Shown piece by piece: positions 7,645-17,339 of a stretch of 64,000 bases of DNA. Position 1 is the stretch's first letter. Each line of letters starts with the position of its first letter. The translations under genes and the position numbers were made by a program. Under the pieces are notes generated by a model, which made no database searches, was not told where the DNA came from, and saw only the letters and a list, made by a program, of their open reading frames with translations. Where the stretch lies: the NCBI GenBank assembly GCA_037137375.1, contig JBAXKJ010000005.1:62001-126000 (forward strand). The letters are read 5' to 3'. The stretch is from CAINVV01 sp037137375 (lineage in GTDB: Bacteria; Bacteroidota; Bacteroidia; Bacteroidales; Prolixibacteraceae).

Positions 7645-9234
7645 TTAATTTCTTCGCTTTCGGGCTTGTTTCTGTATACATTCCCTGCGGGGGATGATCA
7701 CTGAAACACCTTTATAATTGATCTCTTTCCTTAATAGCCCCACCAGTTTTTCGTGGTTCTTTGGCAGTGATTCGAGCACATGAATATGATCTTTTAAGAC
7801 CCCGACCCCCTCGCAGATCGCCTCCAGCCTGCCAAATGCAGAAGAATCCTGTCCACCGGTCATGGAAATGGATTCATTGTCACCGATGATCAACACGATA
7901 TTAGACTGTTCGTTGACGGCATCGAGCAATCCGGTGATGCCTGAATGAGTAAAAGTAGAATCACCAATGACGGCAATTGAAGGAAAGAGTCCTGCATCTG
8001 CGGCCCCTTTGGCCATCGTCACGGAAGCGCCCATGTCGACGCAGCTGTAAATCGAATTGTACGGGGGAAGCGCTCCCAAGGTATAGCAACCGATATCGGA
8101 AAACACCTTGCCCTTGCCATATTCTTCCATCACCTCGTTGAGTGCTTTATAGGTATCGTGATGACCGCATCCTTTGCAGAGTGCGGGTGGCCTGTTGACC
8201 AAAATCCCGGTAGGCATTTGAATTTCAGCCACTTCCAGATGCAGTGCTTTGGCAACCAGATCAGGATTAAGTTCTCCTGTTCTCGGCAAAGTACCGTCCA
8301 ATCGGCCGCGTATCTTCCGGCCCCGATCAAAGAACCCCTTAAGTTGTTCTTCTACAAGGGGGTAGCCTTCCTCGAGTACAAGGATCTCGTCGACACTGGC
8401 CTCCAGCTTTCTCAATAATTTCTCCGGAAGGGGATATTGAGAAATTTTGACCAATGGATAAGGAAAAGTACCCTGAAAGTTCTCCCTGAAATAGTTGTAC
8501 CCGATGCCGCAGCAGACGATTCCGAGACTTCTGTCCGTACCTTCCACCAAAAAATTATAGGTAGAATCTTCTGAGAGTTGAATGAATTTATCCTGCAGAT
8601 CAAGTAAATGCTGGTACCTCACCCGGGCGTTCTGGGGAAGAAGCACGAACTGCATCGGATTGGAAGGCAGCGAAATTTCATTTTCCTTCCTTGCCTCTTC
8701 GACCAGGGCCACACCTGACCTGGAATGGGCCAATCTGGTTGTTATTCGGATCATCACAGGAATACCCGTATTTTCGGATAGATCCAGTCCGGAGATGGTC
8801 ATGTCGTATGCCTCCTGCTGATTGGCTGGTTCCAGGTATGGGATCATGGCAAATTTCCCATAATATCTGGAGTCTTGCTCGTTTTGGGAGGAATGCATCG
8901 AAGGGTCATCGGCCACAGCAATCACCATTCCACCGTTTATACCGGTGACGGCAATGTTCATAAAAACATCCGCGGCCACATTCAGACCGACATGTTTCAT
9001 ACAGACCAGCGTTCTTTTGCCGGCATACGACATGCCAAGGGCTGCCTCCATCGCGGTCTTCTCATTGGCAGACCACTGGCGGTGCAGGTTTCGTTCAATC
9101 GCTGTTTCGTTCTCCTGAATATATTCTGTGATTTCTGTCGAAGGTGTTCCAGGGTAGGCGTAAACGCCTGAAATTCCTCCATCAATTGCTCCCTGACCAA
9201 TGGCCTCGACGCCTAAAAGTAACTTTTTGCTCAT
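7645..9234 (-). CDS. iorA: Indolepyruvate ferredoxin oxidoreductase subunit alpha, short form
   Basis: This 529-residue protein has the pyrimidine-binding domain first (residues about 1-180), then the TPP-binding part with LCKGCGHHDTY near residue 350, GDSTFTHSG near 425 and IGDNESISMTGG near 451. IorA from archaea and many bacteria is about 100 residues longer and ends in a ferredoxin domain with two [4Fe-4S] clusters. Here the protein stops at PRRECIQKQ without those CxxCxxC motifs. I believe other Bacteroidota enzymes are similarly short. Electrons would then pass to a separate ferredoxin. Its start overlaps the end of the upstream radical SAM gene by 4 nt, so the two are translationally coupled. 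Confidence 0.92.
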   Translation of the reverse strand: MSKKLLLGVEAIGQGAIDGGISGVYAYPGTPSTEITEYIQENETAIERNLHRQWSANEKTAMEAALGMSYAGKRTLVCMKHVGLNVAADVFMNIAVTGINGGMVIAVADDPSMHSSQNEQDSRYYGKFAMIPYLEPANQQEAYDMTISGLDLSENTGIPVMIRITTRLAHSRSGVALVEEARKENEISLPSNPMQFVLLPQNARVRYQHLLDLQDKFIQLSEDSTYNFLVEGTDRSLGIVCCGIGYNYFRENFQGTFPYPLVKISQYPLPEKLLRKLEASVDEILVLEEGYPLVEEQLKGFFDRGRKIRGRLDGTLPRTGELNPDLVAKALHLEVAEIQMPTGILVNRPPALCKGCGHHDTYKALNEVMEEYGKGKVFSDIGCYTLGALPPYNSIYSCVDMGASVTMAKGAADAGLFPSIAVIGDSTFTHSGITGLLDAVNEQSNIVLIIGDNESISMTGGQDSSAFGRLEAICEGVGVLKDHIHVLESLPKNHEKLVGLLRKEINYKGVSVIIPRRECIQKQARKRRN

Positions 9235-10433
9235 GTATTTTTTTTATCTTGAAATGCCCAGTAGTTTCCCCTGGTTTGTTCTTTCTCCTGTAAATCTGAT
9301 TGTTGCTGCATCCAGTTTTTTGCCATGACTTTCATCTGTGCATCGGCATGTTCGAAAAACGTGATATAGGCCTCGCAAAAGCGAGGTAGCCGCTGGTCCT
9401 CCGGATCCTTGACACGATCTTTGGTGCAACCGCCGAAACATTTGGACAGCCAAGGGCAAAATCTGCACTTTCGTGGTAACAGGGTCTTTGCCTTGCCAAA
9501 ATCATCTTGCTTCTTAGTATTCAACATGTTGATGATCTTGTCATTGCGAAGATTTCCCAAACGATGACGGGGTTCTACAAAAAAGTCGCATGAATAGATA
9601 TTTCCATTGTGCTCGACCACCACATAGGGTCCGCACTCTTTCATCATGGTGCACTCCGGCGATTCGAGTCCGACATAGGAATGAAAGACCGACTCGAAAT
9701 GCCTGACCGAAGTCGTAGGAATGCCGTTCACAAAATCAGCTATCCAGAGGTCGAACAATTTCACCAGAAATTTGCCATATTTCTTGGCCGTAAGTGAAAA
9801 AGAGGCCGCCTTGGTGGGATCATTCGGATCCGGTTCAACGATGGGAATAAACTGCATCCAGGTTAGGCCAAGATCCTTGTAATAGTTGTAAAGCTCCTCT
9901 GCATAATCAGCCGAATAATCTGTAATACAACACATTGCGTTGACTGCGACATCTTCCTCCAACAGCATTTTCGCTTTTTCAACCACCACACTCCAGGTCT
10001 TTTGAAGTCCTTTGTTGACGCGGTAACGATCGTGGATGTGTTCGGGACCATCCAGCGATAGCCCGATCAGCCAATCGTATTTCTTAAAGAATTTCGCCCA
10101 TTCCCTGTCAAGAAGTGTTCCATTGGTTTGGAATCCATTGCCGACTTCCTTTCCATGACCATATTTTATCTCCAGTTCGATGGCCCGTTTGTAAAAATCG
10201 AGTCCCATCAAGGCAGGTTCACCGCCCTGCCAGGCAATCGATACTGATTTGCCAGACTGTTGCATCACTTGCCGTATCAGTTCTTCCTGAACTTCGGGGC
10301 TCATCCGGTGGGTCTTAGTTTCAGGGAATAGTGCATCTTTTTCGAGGTAAAAACAGTAAGTACACTGCAGATTGCAATCCGGCCCGGCCGGTTTTATTAA
10401 CACTGAAGTAAGGGGTCTCTGTTTTTGAGCCAT
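9231..10433 (-). CDS. Anaerobic sulfatase-maturase-like radical SAM/SPASM enzyme
   Basis: The 400-residue protein has the radical SAM motif CNLQCTYC at residues 20-27 and a WQGGEPAL SAM-binding segment. A C-terminal SPASM region has many cysteines (CTMMKECG, SCDFFVEP, CRFCPWLSKCFGGC) for two auxiliary [4Fe-4S] clusters. The Asp in SCDFF matches the catalytic Asp of anSME. anSME oxidises a Cys or Ser of type I sulfatases to formylglycine. No sulfatase lies in the window; the next genes are iorAB, joined by a 4-nt overlap. The substrate could therefore be another protein, or the enzyme may serve sulfatases elsewhere. Start ATG at 10433. Confidence 0.9.
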   Translation of the reverse strand: MAQKQRPLTSVLIKPAGPDCNLQCTYCFYLEKDALFPETKTHRMSPEVQEELIRQVMQQSGKSVSIAWQGGEPALMGLDFYKRAIELEIKYGHGKEVGNGFQTNGTLLDREWAKFFKKYDWLIGLSLDGPEHIHDRYRVNKGLQKTWSVVVEKAKMLLEEDVAVNAMCCITDYSADYAEELYNYYKDLGLTWMQFIPIVEPDPNDPTKAASFSLTAKKYGKFLVKLFDLWIADFVNGIPTTSVRHFESVFHSYVGLESPECTMMKECGPYVVVEHNGNIYSCDFFVEPRHRLGNLRNDKIINMLNTKKQDDFGKAKTLLPRKCRFCPWLSKCFGGCTKDRVKDPEDQRLPRFCEAYITFFEHADAQMKVMAKNWMQQQSDLQEKEQTRGNYWAFQDKKNT

Positions 10434-10561
10434 GACGAAAGTAGAATGAGAGTGCGAAAATAATCAAAATTGATGACTATGATTACTTTTGGAAGGTGAT
10501 GGAATTCATGTTTGAACAATAATTTGAATACTTTTATGAGGATGTTTGACTAACCTTGATT

Positions 10562-13018
10562 ATGGCTAATTCCCGCTTATTGTTTTTCTTTATTCTATGC
10601 CTGATGCTGTTCACTCCGGCTTTCGGACAGGATCGCATAGTGGTGTTGAGCGGCAAGATAGTTGGACCGGATCAGCAGCCCCTACCTAATGTCAATATCA
10701 AGGTAAAAAACAGTCAACAAGGTACTTACAGCGATCTTAATGGCGTTTTCCGATTGCAGATAAAGACCGGGAACAACCTCGTGCTCCTTTTCAGTATCCT
10801 GAATTATGAGACTGTTGAACGTACTTTTTCCGTCACCAGAAATACCACAATTGTTCAGGAAATGAAACCTCTGTCCACCAAGATTCCGGAGATAGAAGTT
10901 AAGGAACAGAAAAAATCCACCACTCAGACTATCAACCTGGACCCGCGACTAACCAACAGGCTGTCAAGCGCAGGAGGTGGCGCCGTTGAGCAGTTAGTTA
11001 AGACACTACCAGGCGTAAGCAGCCGAAATGAACTGAGTCCGCAGTATAGTGTCAGGGGTGGAAATTATGACGAAAACCTGCTGTATGTCAATGGGATAGA
11101 GATCTTCAGACCGTTTTCGGTTAAGACCGGAGAGCAGGAAGGACTGAGTTTTGTGAATCCTGATCTGGTGTCCGGCATCCGGTTTTCTTCCGGCGGATTC
11201 GAGAGTTCTTATGGTGACAAAATGTCATCTGTACTGGATATCGACTACAAAACTCCCACCCTTACACGGGGCACAGCTGAGGTAGGAGCCTTAGGCGCTT
11301 CGGCACATATCGAAGGAAGCGCCTTGCAAAACAAGTTCACCTATCTAACAGGAATACGCTACCGCGACAACCGATATTTACTGGGGACGCTCGACCAGAA
11401 AGGACATTACGATCCAGCATTCTTTGATTTTCAGGCGCTATTGCGGTTTGATTTTTCGCCAAAATTCTCCATGAATTTTATGGCGAATGTCGCCAACAAT
11501 AATTATCTCTTCACCCCCGAAACCCGCGAAACGAAATACGGCACCATGGCCCAGTCCTATTTGTTGAAGATCTACTTCGAGGGTAATGAAAAGGATCAGT
11601 ATGCGAATCGCTTTGCAGCATTATCAGGAAATTTTCATCCCAACAAAAATATTGATCTTCAACTCACTGCGAGTTCCTTTTACTCGGATGAAAAGCAACG
11701 GTACGACATCATGGCACAGTATTACCTGAACGAGGTCATTAATGGAGTAAATCCGGTCGACCATCCGGACAGCACCATGTTGCTTGGAATCGGATCCTCC
11801 CTAGTTCATGCGTCGGACTTTCTGCAGGCAAATATTTTCAACATCGAACACCGGGGGAAATTTATTTCCGAAAAACACCGTTTACAATGGGGAATCAAGT
11901 ATCAGCGAGAGCGCATACATGACCAGGTGAATGAATGGGAGATGCGTGATTCAGCTGGATATTCACTGCCATACAACAATCAGCAAGTGCATTTATATAG
12001 TACCCTGAAAGCCGACAACCATCTTAACAGTCAGCGATTCAGCGCCTTTATTGAAGACAATTTTGCCACACAGTTTCGCAATTCTTCTTTAAAAATAAAT
12101 TATGGTGGAAGAATCCAGTACTGGGACTTTAACAACCAGACTATTTTCAGTCCTCGTATTTCGATCACTTATCTCCCTGATAGGGATAAATCCTTGCAAT
12201 TTCGGGCAGCCTGGGGCATCTATCAGCAGATGCCTTTCTTCAAGGAGCTGAAAAACAGAGCTGCTTCAATTGTGACTGATGTCAGGGCGCAGAAGTCTGT
12301 GCATTATCTACTAGGTGCTGATTACCCCTTTTTGTGGGATAATCGTCCTTTTAAATTCTCTACTGAGTTGTATTACAAATCATTAACACATCTCATACCC
12401 TACAAAGTTGTAAACCTGAACCTGCAATATTTCCCTGAGCAGCAGTCGAAGGGATACGCCACAGGACTGGAGATGAGACTCTACGGCGAGCCTGTGAAAG
12501 GTGCGGTCTCCTGGATTTCGATGACGGTCATGAAATCGGAAGAAGATGTAGCGGGTGATCACTTTCAAAGTGTCAGCACAGGAAAACCTCCTGTGACTAT
12601 ATTTCCTGGGTATCTTCCGAGGCCTTCTGATCAGCGTTTTATGCTGTCGCTATTTTTTCAGGATTACCTGCCTCAGAATCCCACCACCAAGATGAACCTG
12701 ACGCTGCTTTTTGGTACCGGTATTCCATTCGGTCCACCGCACAGCGAACGCTGGATGGATACTTTCAGAATGCCGCCCTACCGTAGGGTTGATCTGGGAA
12801 TCTCGAAAATGCTGACTGGCAAAGGAGAGCAGAAAAGCAGGGCTTTCCTGGTAAGGAGTCTGAAGGAAGCCTGGTTGTCTCTGGAGATTTTCAACCTTTT
12901 CGATCTTAACAACACCATTTCCTATTATTGGGTTTCTGATTTCCAGAATCAGATGCATGCGGTTCCCAATTATTTGACAGGCAGAAGAATAAATCTCAAG
13001 GCATCGGTGAGTTTCTAA
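10562..13018 (+). CDS. TonB-dependent receptor with carboxypeptidase-like domain
   Basis: This outer-membrane receptor has about 818 residues. A signal peptide ends around residue 22 (FGQ). It is followed by a carboxypeptidase-regulatory-like beta domain of about 85 residues (LSGKIVGPDQQPLPNVNI), a plug domain (AVEQLVKTLPGVSS, YSVRGGNYDENLLYVNGIE) and a 22-strand-type barrel ending in an aromatic residue (KASVSF). I start at ATG 10562; a TTG two codons earlier is possible but weaker. No SusD-like partner follows, so this is not a classic polysaccharide-utilisation pair. The ligand is unknown: siderophore, cobalamin, peptide or metal are possible. The next gene follows after 46 nt. Confidence 0.92.
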   Translation: MANSRLLFFFILCLMLFTPAFGQDRIVVLSGKIVGPDQQPLPNVNIKVKNSQQGTYSDLNGVFRLQIKTGNNLVLLFSILNYETVERTFSVTRNTTIVQEMKPLSTKIPEIEVKEQKKSTTQTINLDPRLTNRLSSAGGGAVEQLVKTLPGVSSRNELSPQYSVRGGNYDENLLYVNGIEIFRPFSVKTGEQEGLSFVNPDLVSGIRFSSGGFESSYGDKMSSVLDIDYKTPTLTRGTAEVGALGASAHIEGSALQNKFTYLTGIRYRDNRYLLGTLDQKGHYDPAFFDFQALLRFDFSPKFSMNFMANVANNNYLFTPETRETKYGTMAQSYLLKIYFEGNEKDQYANRFAALSGNFHPNKNIDLQLTASSFYSDEKQRYDIMAQYYLNEVINGVNPVDHPDSTMLLGIGSSLVHASDFLQANIFNIEHRGKFISEKHRLQWGIKYQRERIHDQVNEWEMRDSAGYSLPYNNQQVHLYSTLKADNHLNSQRFSAFIEDNFATQFRNSSLKINYGGRIQYWDFNNQTIFSPRISITYLPDRDKSLQFRAAWGIYQQMPFFKELKNRAASIVTDVRAQKSVHYLLGADYPFLWDNRPFKFSTELYYKSLTHLIPYKVVNLNLQYFPEQQSKGYATGLEMRLYGEPVKGAVSWISMTVMKSEEDVAGDHFQSVSTGKPPVTIFPGYLPRPSDQRFMLSLFFQDYLPQNPTTKMNLTLLFGTGIPFGPPHSERWMDTFRMPPYRRVDLGISKMLTGKGEQKSRAFLVRSLKEAWLSLEIFNLFDLNNTISYYWVSDFQNQMHAVPNYLTGRRINLKASVSF

Positions 13019-13064
13019 TTTTATTATATTTATCGTATCGATCACTCTCCAAACTTTTGAAAAA

Positions 13065-14183
13065 ATGACAGGAAATAAGCAAAACTCCGGTTTGACAGCG
13101 GTAGAAAGGGTTACTTCCATTGATTTCTTCCGTGGATTTACCATGTTTCTTTTAATCGGTGAAAGCACCAGACTCTACAGTCACCTGCTTTCCATGAATA
13201 ATGGCTTCGCTCAATTTGTGGGAAATCAGTTACACCATCACGAATGGCACGGGCTGCATTTCTGGGATCTCATTCAGCCCTTTTTTATGTTTATTGTGGG
13301 GGCATCCATCCCATTTGCCGTTGCCAACAGGCGAAAGAAGGGTGCCACTGAAAAGTCAATTATGTTACATGCCATTCAGAGATCGCTGCTACTACTGTTG
13401 CTCGGTTGGGCGCTTTATTGTGTCGGTCCGGGGAAGATCGTCTTTCGCCTGCAGGATGTGCTGGCACAATTATCGGTGACTTATCTTGTGGCATTTCTGA
13501 TCAGGGATAAAAGCTTTACTTTTCAGGTTAGTCTGACGCTGATTATTCTATTATTCATTGATCTGGCTTATCGTTTCTTTCCGGTGGAAGGCTTTAATCA
13601 TCCATGGGTTGTTTATGAAAATCTGGGTTCATGGGTAAACAACAAGATTGAAGGAGTAGACAAGGCGAGTCCATGGGCCTCTTTGAACGCCATTCCAACG
13701 ATCGCGCATACGGTTTGGGGCGTACTTTGCGGGAAGCTGCTGATGAGTAACAAGCCTGCCATTCAAAAAATTAAATTCTTACTGATTGCCGGTATTTCTG
13801 CTTTGGTAATTGGTTATACTATTGATGCACTTGATATTACACCTATTATTAAGAAGATTGCCACTTCATCCTTTGTATTTGTCAGCGGTGGTTATGCCAT
13901 TCTGGCACTTACATTTTCCTATTGGCTGATCGATGTCAAAAAAATATTTGTCAATGGTTCCTTAATTTTCCGGATCGTCGGTATGAACTGCATCTTTATC
14001 TATCTGTTTTTCGAGGTTGGTGGCGCCACGTTTGTTAGCAAAATCTGGATTCCATTCACCACCGCGCTATTTACCTGGGGAGGTGGGATGATGGTCAACG
14101 TCATGACCTCAATGGCAGTATGGTGTTCACTATGGTATATGTGTTACTGGCTGTATAAAAACAAGTTGTTCATTAAGATTTAG
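13065..14183 (+). CDS. NagX-like / DUF5009 membrane acyltransferase
   Basis: A 372-residue protein with about ten membrane segments. It opens with ERVTSIDFFRGFTMFLL near residues 15-31, the hallmark of the family that includes NagX and heparan-alpha-glucosaminide N-acetyltransferase. A conserved histidine-rich first loop follows (LHHHEWHGLHFWDLIQP). Family members transfer acetyl groups across the membrane to amino sugars such as glucosamine. In Bacteroidota they often occur with glycan-degrading genes; here a GH20 hexosaminidase is present but 35 kb away. It lies between the TonB receptor and ornithine aminotransferase without an obvious shared pathway. Confidence 0.85.
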   Translation: MTGNKQNSGLTAVERVTSIDFFRGFTMFLLIGESTRLYSHLLSMNNGFAQFVGNQLHHHEWHGLHFWDLIQPFFMFIVGASIPFAVANRRKKGATEKSIMLHAIQRSLLLLLLGWALYCVGPGKIVFRLQDVLAQLSVTYLVAFLIRDKSFTFQVSLTLIILLFIDLAYRFFPVEGFNHPWVVYENLGSWVNNKIEGVDKASPWASLNAIPTIAHTVWGVLCGKLLMSNKPAIQKIKFLLIAGISALVIGYTIDALDITPIIKKIATSSFVFVSGGYAILALTFSYWLIDVKKIFVNGSLIFRIVGMNCIFIYLFFEVGGATFVSKIWIPFTTALFTWGGGMMVNVMTSMAVWCSLWYMCYWLYKNKLFIKI

Positions 14184-14255
14184 GATACTGCGCAAAATCA
14201 TTGATCGCTCCTCAAAAATATTTTAGATTCGCGTCAATATCAAACCAACTGAAGT

Positions 14256-15467
14256 ATGAACACACAGGATTATATCAACAGGGAAGATCTGTACGGAGCA
14301 CATAACTACCACCCTCTTCCGGTGGTCCTTGAAAGAGGCGAAGGCGTTTATGTCTGGGATGTGGAAGGCAAGAGGTATTTTGACTTTCTTGCTTCATATT
14401 CCGCTGTCAATCAAGGTCATTGTCATCCAAAAATTGTAAAGGCGCTCGTAGATCAGGCCTCTAAACTAGCCCTGACTTCCCGCGCATTTTACAACAATGT
14501 TCTGGGAGAATGGGAAGAATTTATGACCAGATTGTTTGGGTACGACAAGATCCTCCCCATGAATTCTGGTGCTGAGGCCGATGAAACCGCGTTGAAACTA
14601 ATCAGGAAATGGGCCTATAAGGTGAAGGGTATCCCGGAAAACCAGGCACGCATCATTGTCTGTGACGGCAATTTCCACGGACGTACTATTACAATTGTAT
14701 CCATGTCGTCCGATCCGGATTCCTATGGTGATTATGGTCCGTTTACCCCCGGATTTGTCAGGATTCCTTACAATGATCTGAAAGCGTTGGAGAAGGAACT
14801 CAGTCATCCGCATACCGCCGGATTTTTGGTTGAACCGATTCAAGCCGAGGCTGGAGTCTATGTGCCTGCAGATAACTATATGAAAAAGGCAGCCTTACTC
14901 TGCAAAGAATACAATGTCTTACTGGCGGCCGACGAGGTGCAGACAGGCTTATGCCGAACAGGCAAAATGCTGGCCTGCGACCACGAAGGCGTTCGTCCTG
15001 ACTTGCTGATTCTCGGAAAGGCTGCCTCGGGCGGGATGTATCCGGTCTCCTGCGTCCTGGCAGATGATGAAATTATGCTAACCATCCATCCCGGCGAACA
15101 CGGATCCACTTATGGGGGAAATCCTTTGGCTGCAAAGGTTTCGCTCGCCGCCATGAATGTTTTGCTGGAAGAGAACCTGTCGGAAAATGCCACTAAGATA
15201 GGCAAGCTATTTCGCGATCAAATGAGTGCTTTTGATTCACCGTTAATCGAACAAGTACGTGGAAAAGGATTACTCAATGCCATCCAGATCAGACCAGTAG
15301 CCGGAAAACAGGCCTGGGACCTTTGTTTGGTCATGAAAGAAAATGGCATTCTGGCTAAGCCTACACATGAACATACGATCCGTTTTACTCCGCCACTGAT
15401 CATCACAGAGCCTCAAATGCTTGAAGCCATTTCCCTCATCCAAAAATCGATGAAGGAGTTTGTTTGA
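14256..15467 (+). CDS. rocD: Ornithine aminotransferase
   Basis: The 403-residue protein is a class III PLP aminotransferase very close to ornithine-oxoacid transaminases. It opens with YNREDLYGAHNYHPLP-like sequence, has FLASYSAVNQGHCHPKI near residue 48 and the PLP lysine Lys255 in ILGKAASGG. It moves the delta-amino group of ornithine to 2-oxoglutarate, giving glutamate semialdehyde, which links arginine/ornithine and proline/glutamate metabolism. The gene ends 29 nt before a strong bidirectional terminator shared with the convergent lyase gene. Other class III substrates are possible, but the overall motifs fit ornithine well. Confidence 0.93.
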   Translation: MNTQDYINREDLYGAHNYHPLPVVLERGEGVYVWDVEGKRYFDFLASYSAVNQGHCHPKIVKALVDQASKLALTSRAFYNNVLGEWEEFMTRLFGYDKILPMNSGAEADETALKLIRKWAYKVKGIPENQARIIVCDGNFHGRTITIVSMSSDPDSYGDYGPFTPGFVRIPYNDLKALEKELSHPHTAGFLVEPIQAEAGVYVPADNYMKKAALLCKEYNVLLAADEVQTGLCRTGKMLACDHEGVRPDLLILGKAASGGMYPVSCVLADDEIMLTIHPGEHGSTYGGNPLAAKVSLAAMNVLLEENLSENATKIGKLFRDQMSAFDSPLIEQVRGKGLLNAIQIRPVAGKQAWDLCLVMKENGILAKPTHEHTIRFTPPLIITEPQMLEAISLIQKSMKEFV

Positions 15468-15495
15468 AAAGTTCCGCTTCAGCCTGAACAGATAG

Positions 15496-15533
15496 AAAAG
15501 CCCCCTGCATAAATAGATCTGCAGGGGGCTTTT
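15496..15533. terminator. Bidirectional intrinsic terminator between rocD and the lyase gene
   Basis: A perfect 11-bp stem (15499-15509 with 15520-15530, AGCCCCCTGCA pairing with TGCAGGGGGCT) closes a 10-nt loop. It is flanked by AAA on the left and TTT on the right, so it can end transcription from both convergent genes. Confidence 0.92.
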
Positions 15534-15552
15534 AATATATTGAAGTAACGAA

Positions 15553-17019
15553 TTAAAGACTTTCACCGAAATCCTCACGGAATTTTGCAACGAGTTTTTC
15601 GACCCAGTCACCAATTGGTTTCAGTTTACCTACGAAGAAACGAAGCACAGGTGGTTCTTCGATCCACTCGAGTCCGCCGACCAGGTGACGGTTATCATAC
15701 AGCCACTTGATCCGGTCTTCAGCATATTTGACCTGCGACAAGGTGAATACCCTTCTCGGGAAAGCCAGACGCAGCAATTCTACATCAGCCATCACGTCGT
15801 TACCGTCAGCGTCGCGAACACTTGAGATCGTTCCGCGCTCCATCCCTCTGATACCACCAGCCACATAAAGCGCTGCGGCCAATGCGCCTGCAGGATACTG
15901 CGCCTGAGGCACATGCGATAGGAAGGCACCCGCATCGAGGTGGCATCCGAGTCCGCCGGCAGGTGTAATCACCGGAATTCCACTCTTGTCGAGCTCATCG
16001 ACCAGGTATTTAATGAAAGTTGGCGAATGACTGATCACATCAAAATCCAGGGTCTCATACAATCCCACTGTCATGGCTTCAATTTCGCGCACGCTCATTC
16101 CACCGTAGGTAAGAAAACCTTCGAAAAGCGGAACCCAGTCACGCATCTGCATGTAAATTTCACGGTTATTGGTGCAGATACCACCCCCACGGGCGCAGCT
16201 CACCTTCCGTCCGGAGAAATAAGAGAAATCGGTGTAGCTGAGCATTTCGTGCATGATATCCTTTAGGGAAACATCCTGGTAACCCTCCTCGCGGATTTTG
16301 ATAAAATAGAGATTCTCGTTGATGAGGCTGGTGTCCATCAACAATTTGATTCCATGCTTTTTAGCGATAGCAGAAACTTCGCGGAGATTTTTCATAGAAA
16401 ACGGCTGACCGCCAATCAGGTTCGTACCCGCTTCAAAGCGGATAAATGCCACATTTTCAGCACCCCATTTTTCAATTACCTTATTGAGTTTATGGATGTC
16501 CATGTTTCCCTTAAACGGAAAATCGCTCTTGGTTTTCAGCGCCTCATCCGTGTAGATTTCCTCCACTGTACCTCCGCACATTTCGATGTGTGCCTTGGTG
16601 GTGGTGAAATGATAATTCATCGGGATCACGGTACCTGGTTTGACAAATGTTTTGGAGATAATATGCTCGGCGGCACGTCCCTGGTGCACAGGCAGGTAAT
16701 ATTTTTGATTAAAGACATCCTGAATGGCCTTCTCCAGCTTGGTGTAACTTGCAGAACCTGCATAAGAATCGTCAGCCACACTCATAGCAGCTATCTGATT
16801 ATCACTCATTGCATTGGTACCGGAATCGGTCAGCATATCAAGGAAAACATCTTTATTCATTAGCAGGAAAGTGTTAAAACCTGCTTCGTAAATAGATTTA
16901 CTCCTTTCTTCGACCGGCAATAGGTTAAGTTTTTGAACGACACGTACCTTATGCATTTCCAAGGGAGTTACCTCACCACTGTAAAATTTCACTGTCTTCA
17001 GTTTGTCTTTCATTTCCAT
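15553..17019 (-). CDS. Tryptophanase / tyrosine phenol-lyase family enzyme
   Basis: This 488-residue PLP enzyme belongs to the beta-eliminating lyases. Family features are LTDSGTNAMSDNQ near residue 62, DDSYAGSASY near 86, PVHQGRAAEH near 113, the PLP lysine Lys272 in FSGRKVSC, and the late PRRVFTLSQ segment. Tryptophanase splits tryptophan to indole, pyruvate and ammonia; tyrosine phenol-lyase releases phenol from tyrosine. The residue after the PLP lysine is Val where characterised members have Asp, and the protein is some 15-30 residues longer. It may therefore be a divergent member with another substrate. It is convergent with rocD. I give no gene symbol because the substrate is not decided. 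Confidence 0.85.
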   Translation of the reverse strand: MEMKDKLKTVKFYSGEVTPLEMHKVRVVQKLNLLPVEERSKSIYEAGFNTFLLMNKDVFLDMLTDSGTNAMSDNQIAAMSVADDSYAGSASYTKLEKAIQDVFNQKYYLPVHQGRAAEHIISKTFVKPGTVIPMNYHFTTTKAHIEMCGGTVEEIYTDEALKTKSDFPFKGNMDIHKLNKVIEKWGAENVAFIRFEAGTNLIGGQPFSMKNLREVSAIAKKHGIKLLMDTSLINENLYFIKIREEGYQDVSLKDIMHEMLSYTDFSYFSGRKVSCARGGGICTNNREIYMQMRDWVPLFEGFLTYGGMSVREIEAMTVGLYETLDFDVISHSPTFIKYLVDELDKSGIPVITPAGGLGCHLDAGAFLSHVPQAQYPAGALAAALYVAGGIRGMERGTISSVRDADGNDVMADVELLRLAFPRRVFTLSQVKYAEDRIKWLYDNRHLVGGLEWIEEPPVLRFFVGKLKPIGDWVEKLVAKFREDFGESL

Positions 17020-17281
17020 TTTAAATTTAAGTTGAATTATCTGTTACTGTTTATAAGCAAAAGTGTCATATTTTCTAAATTATGAAACATATTAGAGCTT
17101 ACATCTTTCGGTTTGAAAATAAAACTTGCGAGTTTACAAATTTAAACTTCCACATTCAAGTGAATTGACAGGATAAAACACAGATGAATAGTAATTTATA
17201 TTGTATCAAAACAATCTCCCGGAATTACAACGAAAATTCAAACACATTCTTAAAAGGATTTCATCTTCAGCACTCAGCCAC

Positions 17282-17313
17282 TTGCAGCTATCCGTTTGGA
17301 TTCACTATCTTTG
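17282..17313 (+). promoter_or_regulatory. Bacteroidota-type promoter for the M16 peptidase pair
   Basis: TTG at 17282-17284 and TATCTTTG at 17306-17313 are separated by 21 nt, a good match to the TTG/TAnnTTTG promoter. It lies 27 nt before the ATG at 17340 and inside the region an upstream start would translate, so it supports the 17340 start. The rest of the 320-nt gap 17020-17339 is AT-rich and shows nothing else I can name; it must also hold the promoter of the divergent lyase gene. Confidence 0.6.
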
Positions 17314-17339
17314 ACAAAGTTTTCCTTCCTTTTGTAACC

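Noticed and set aside
17184..17339. A longer start for the M16 peptidase
   Set aside because: The extra residues are not family-like and a good promoter lies inside this stretch.
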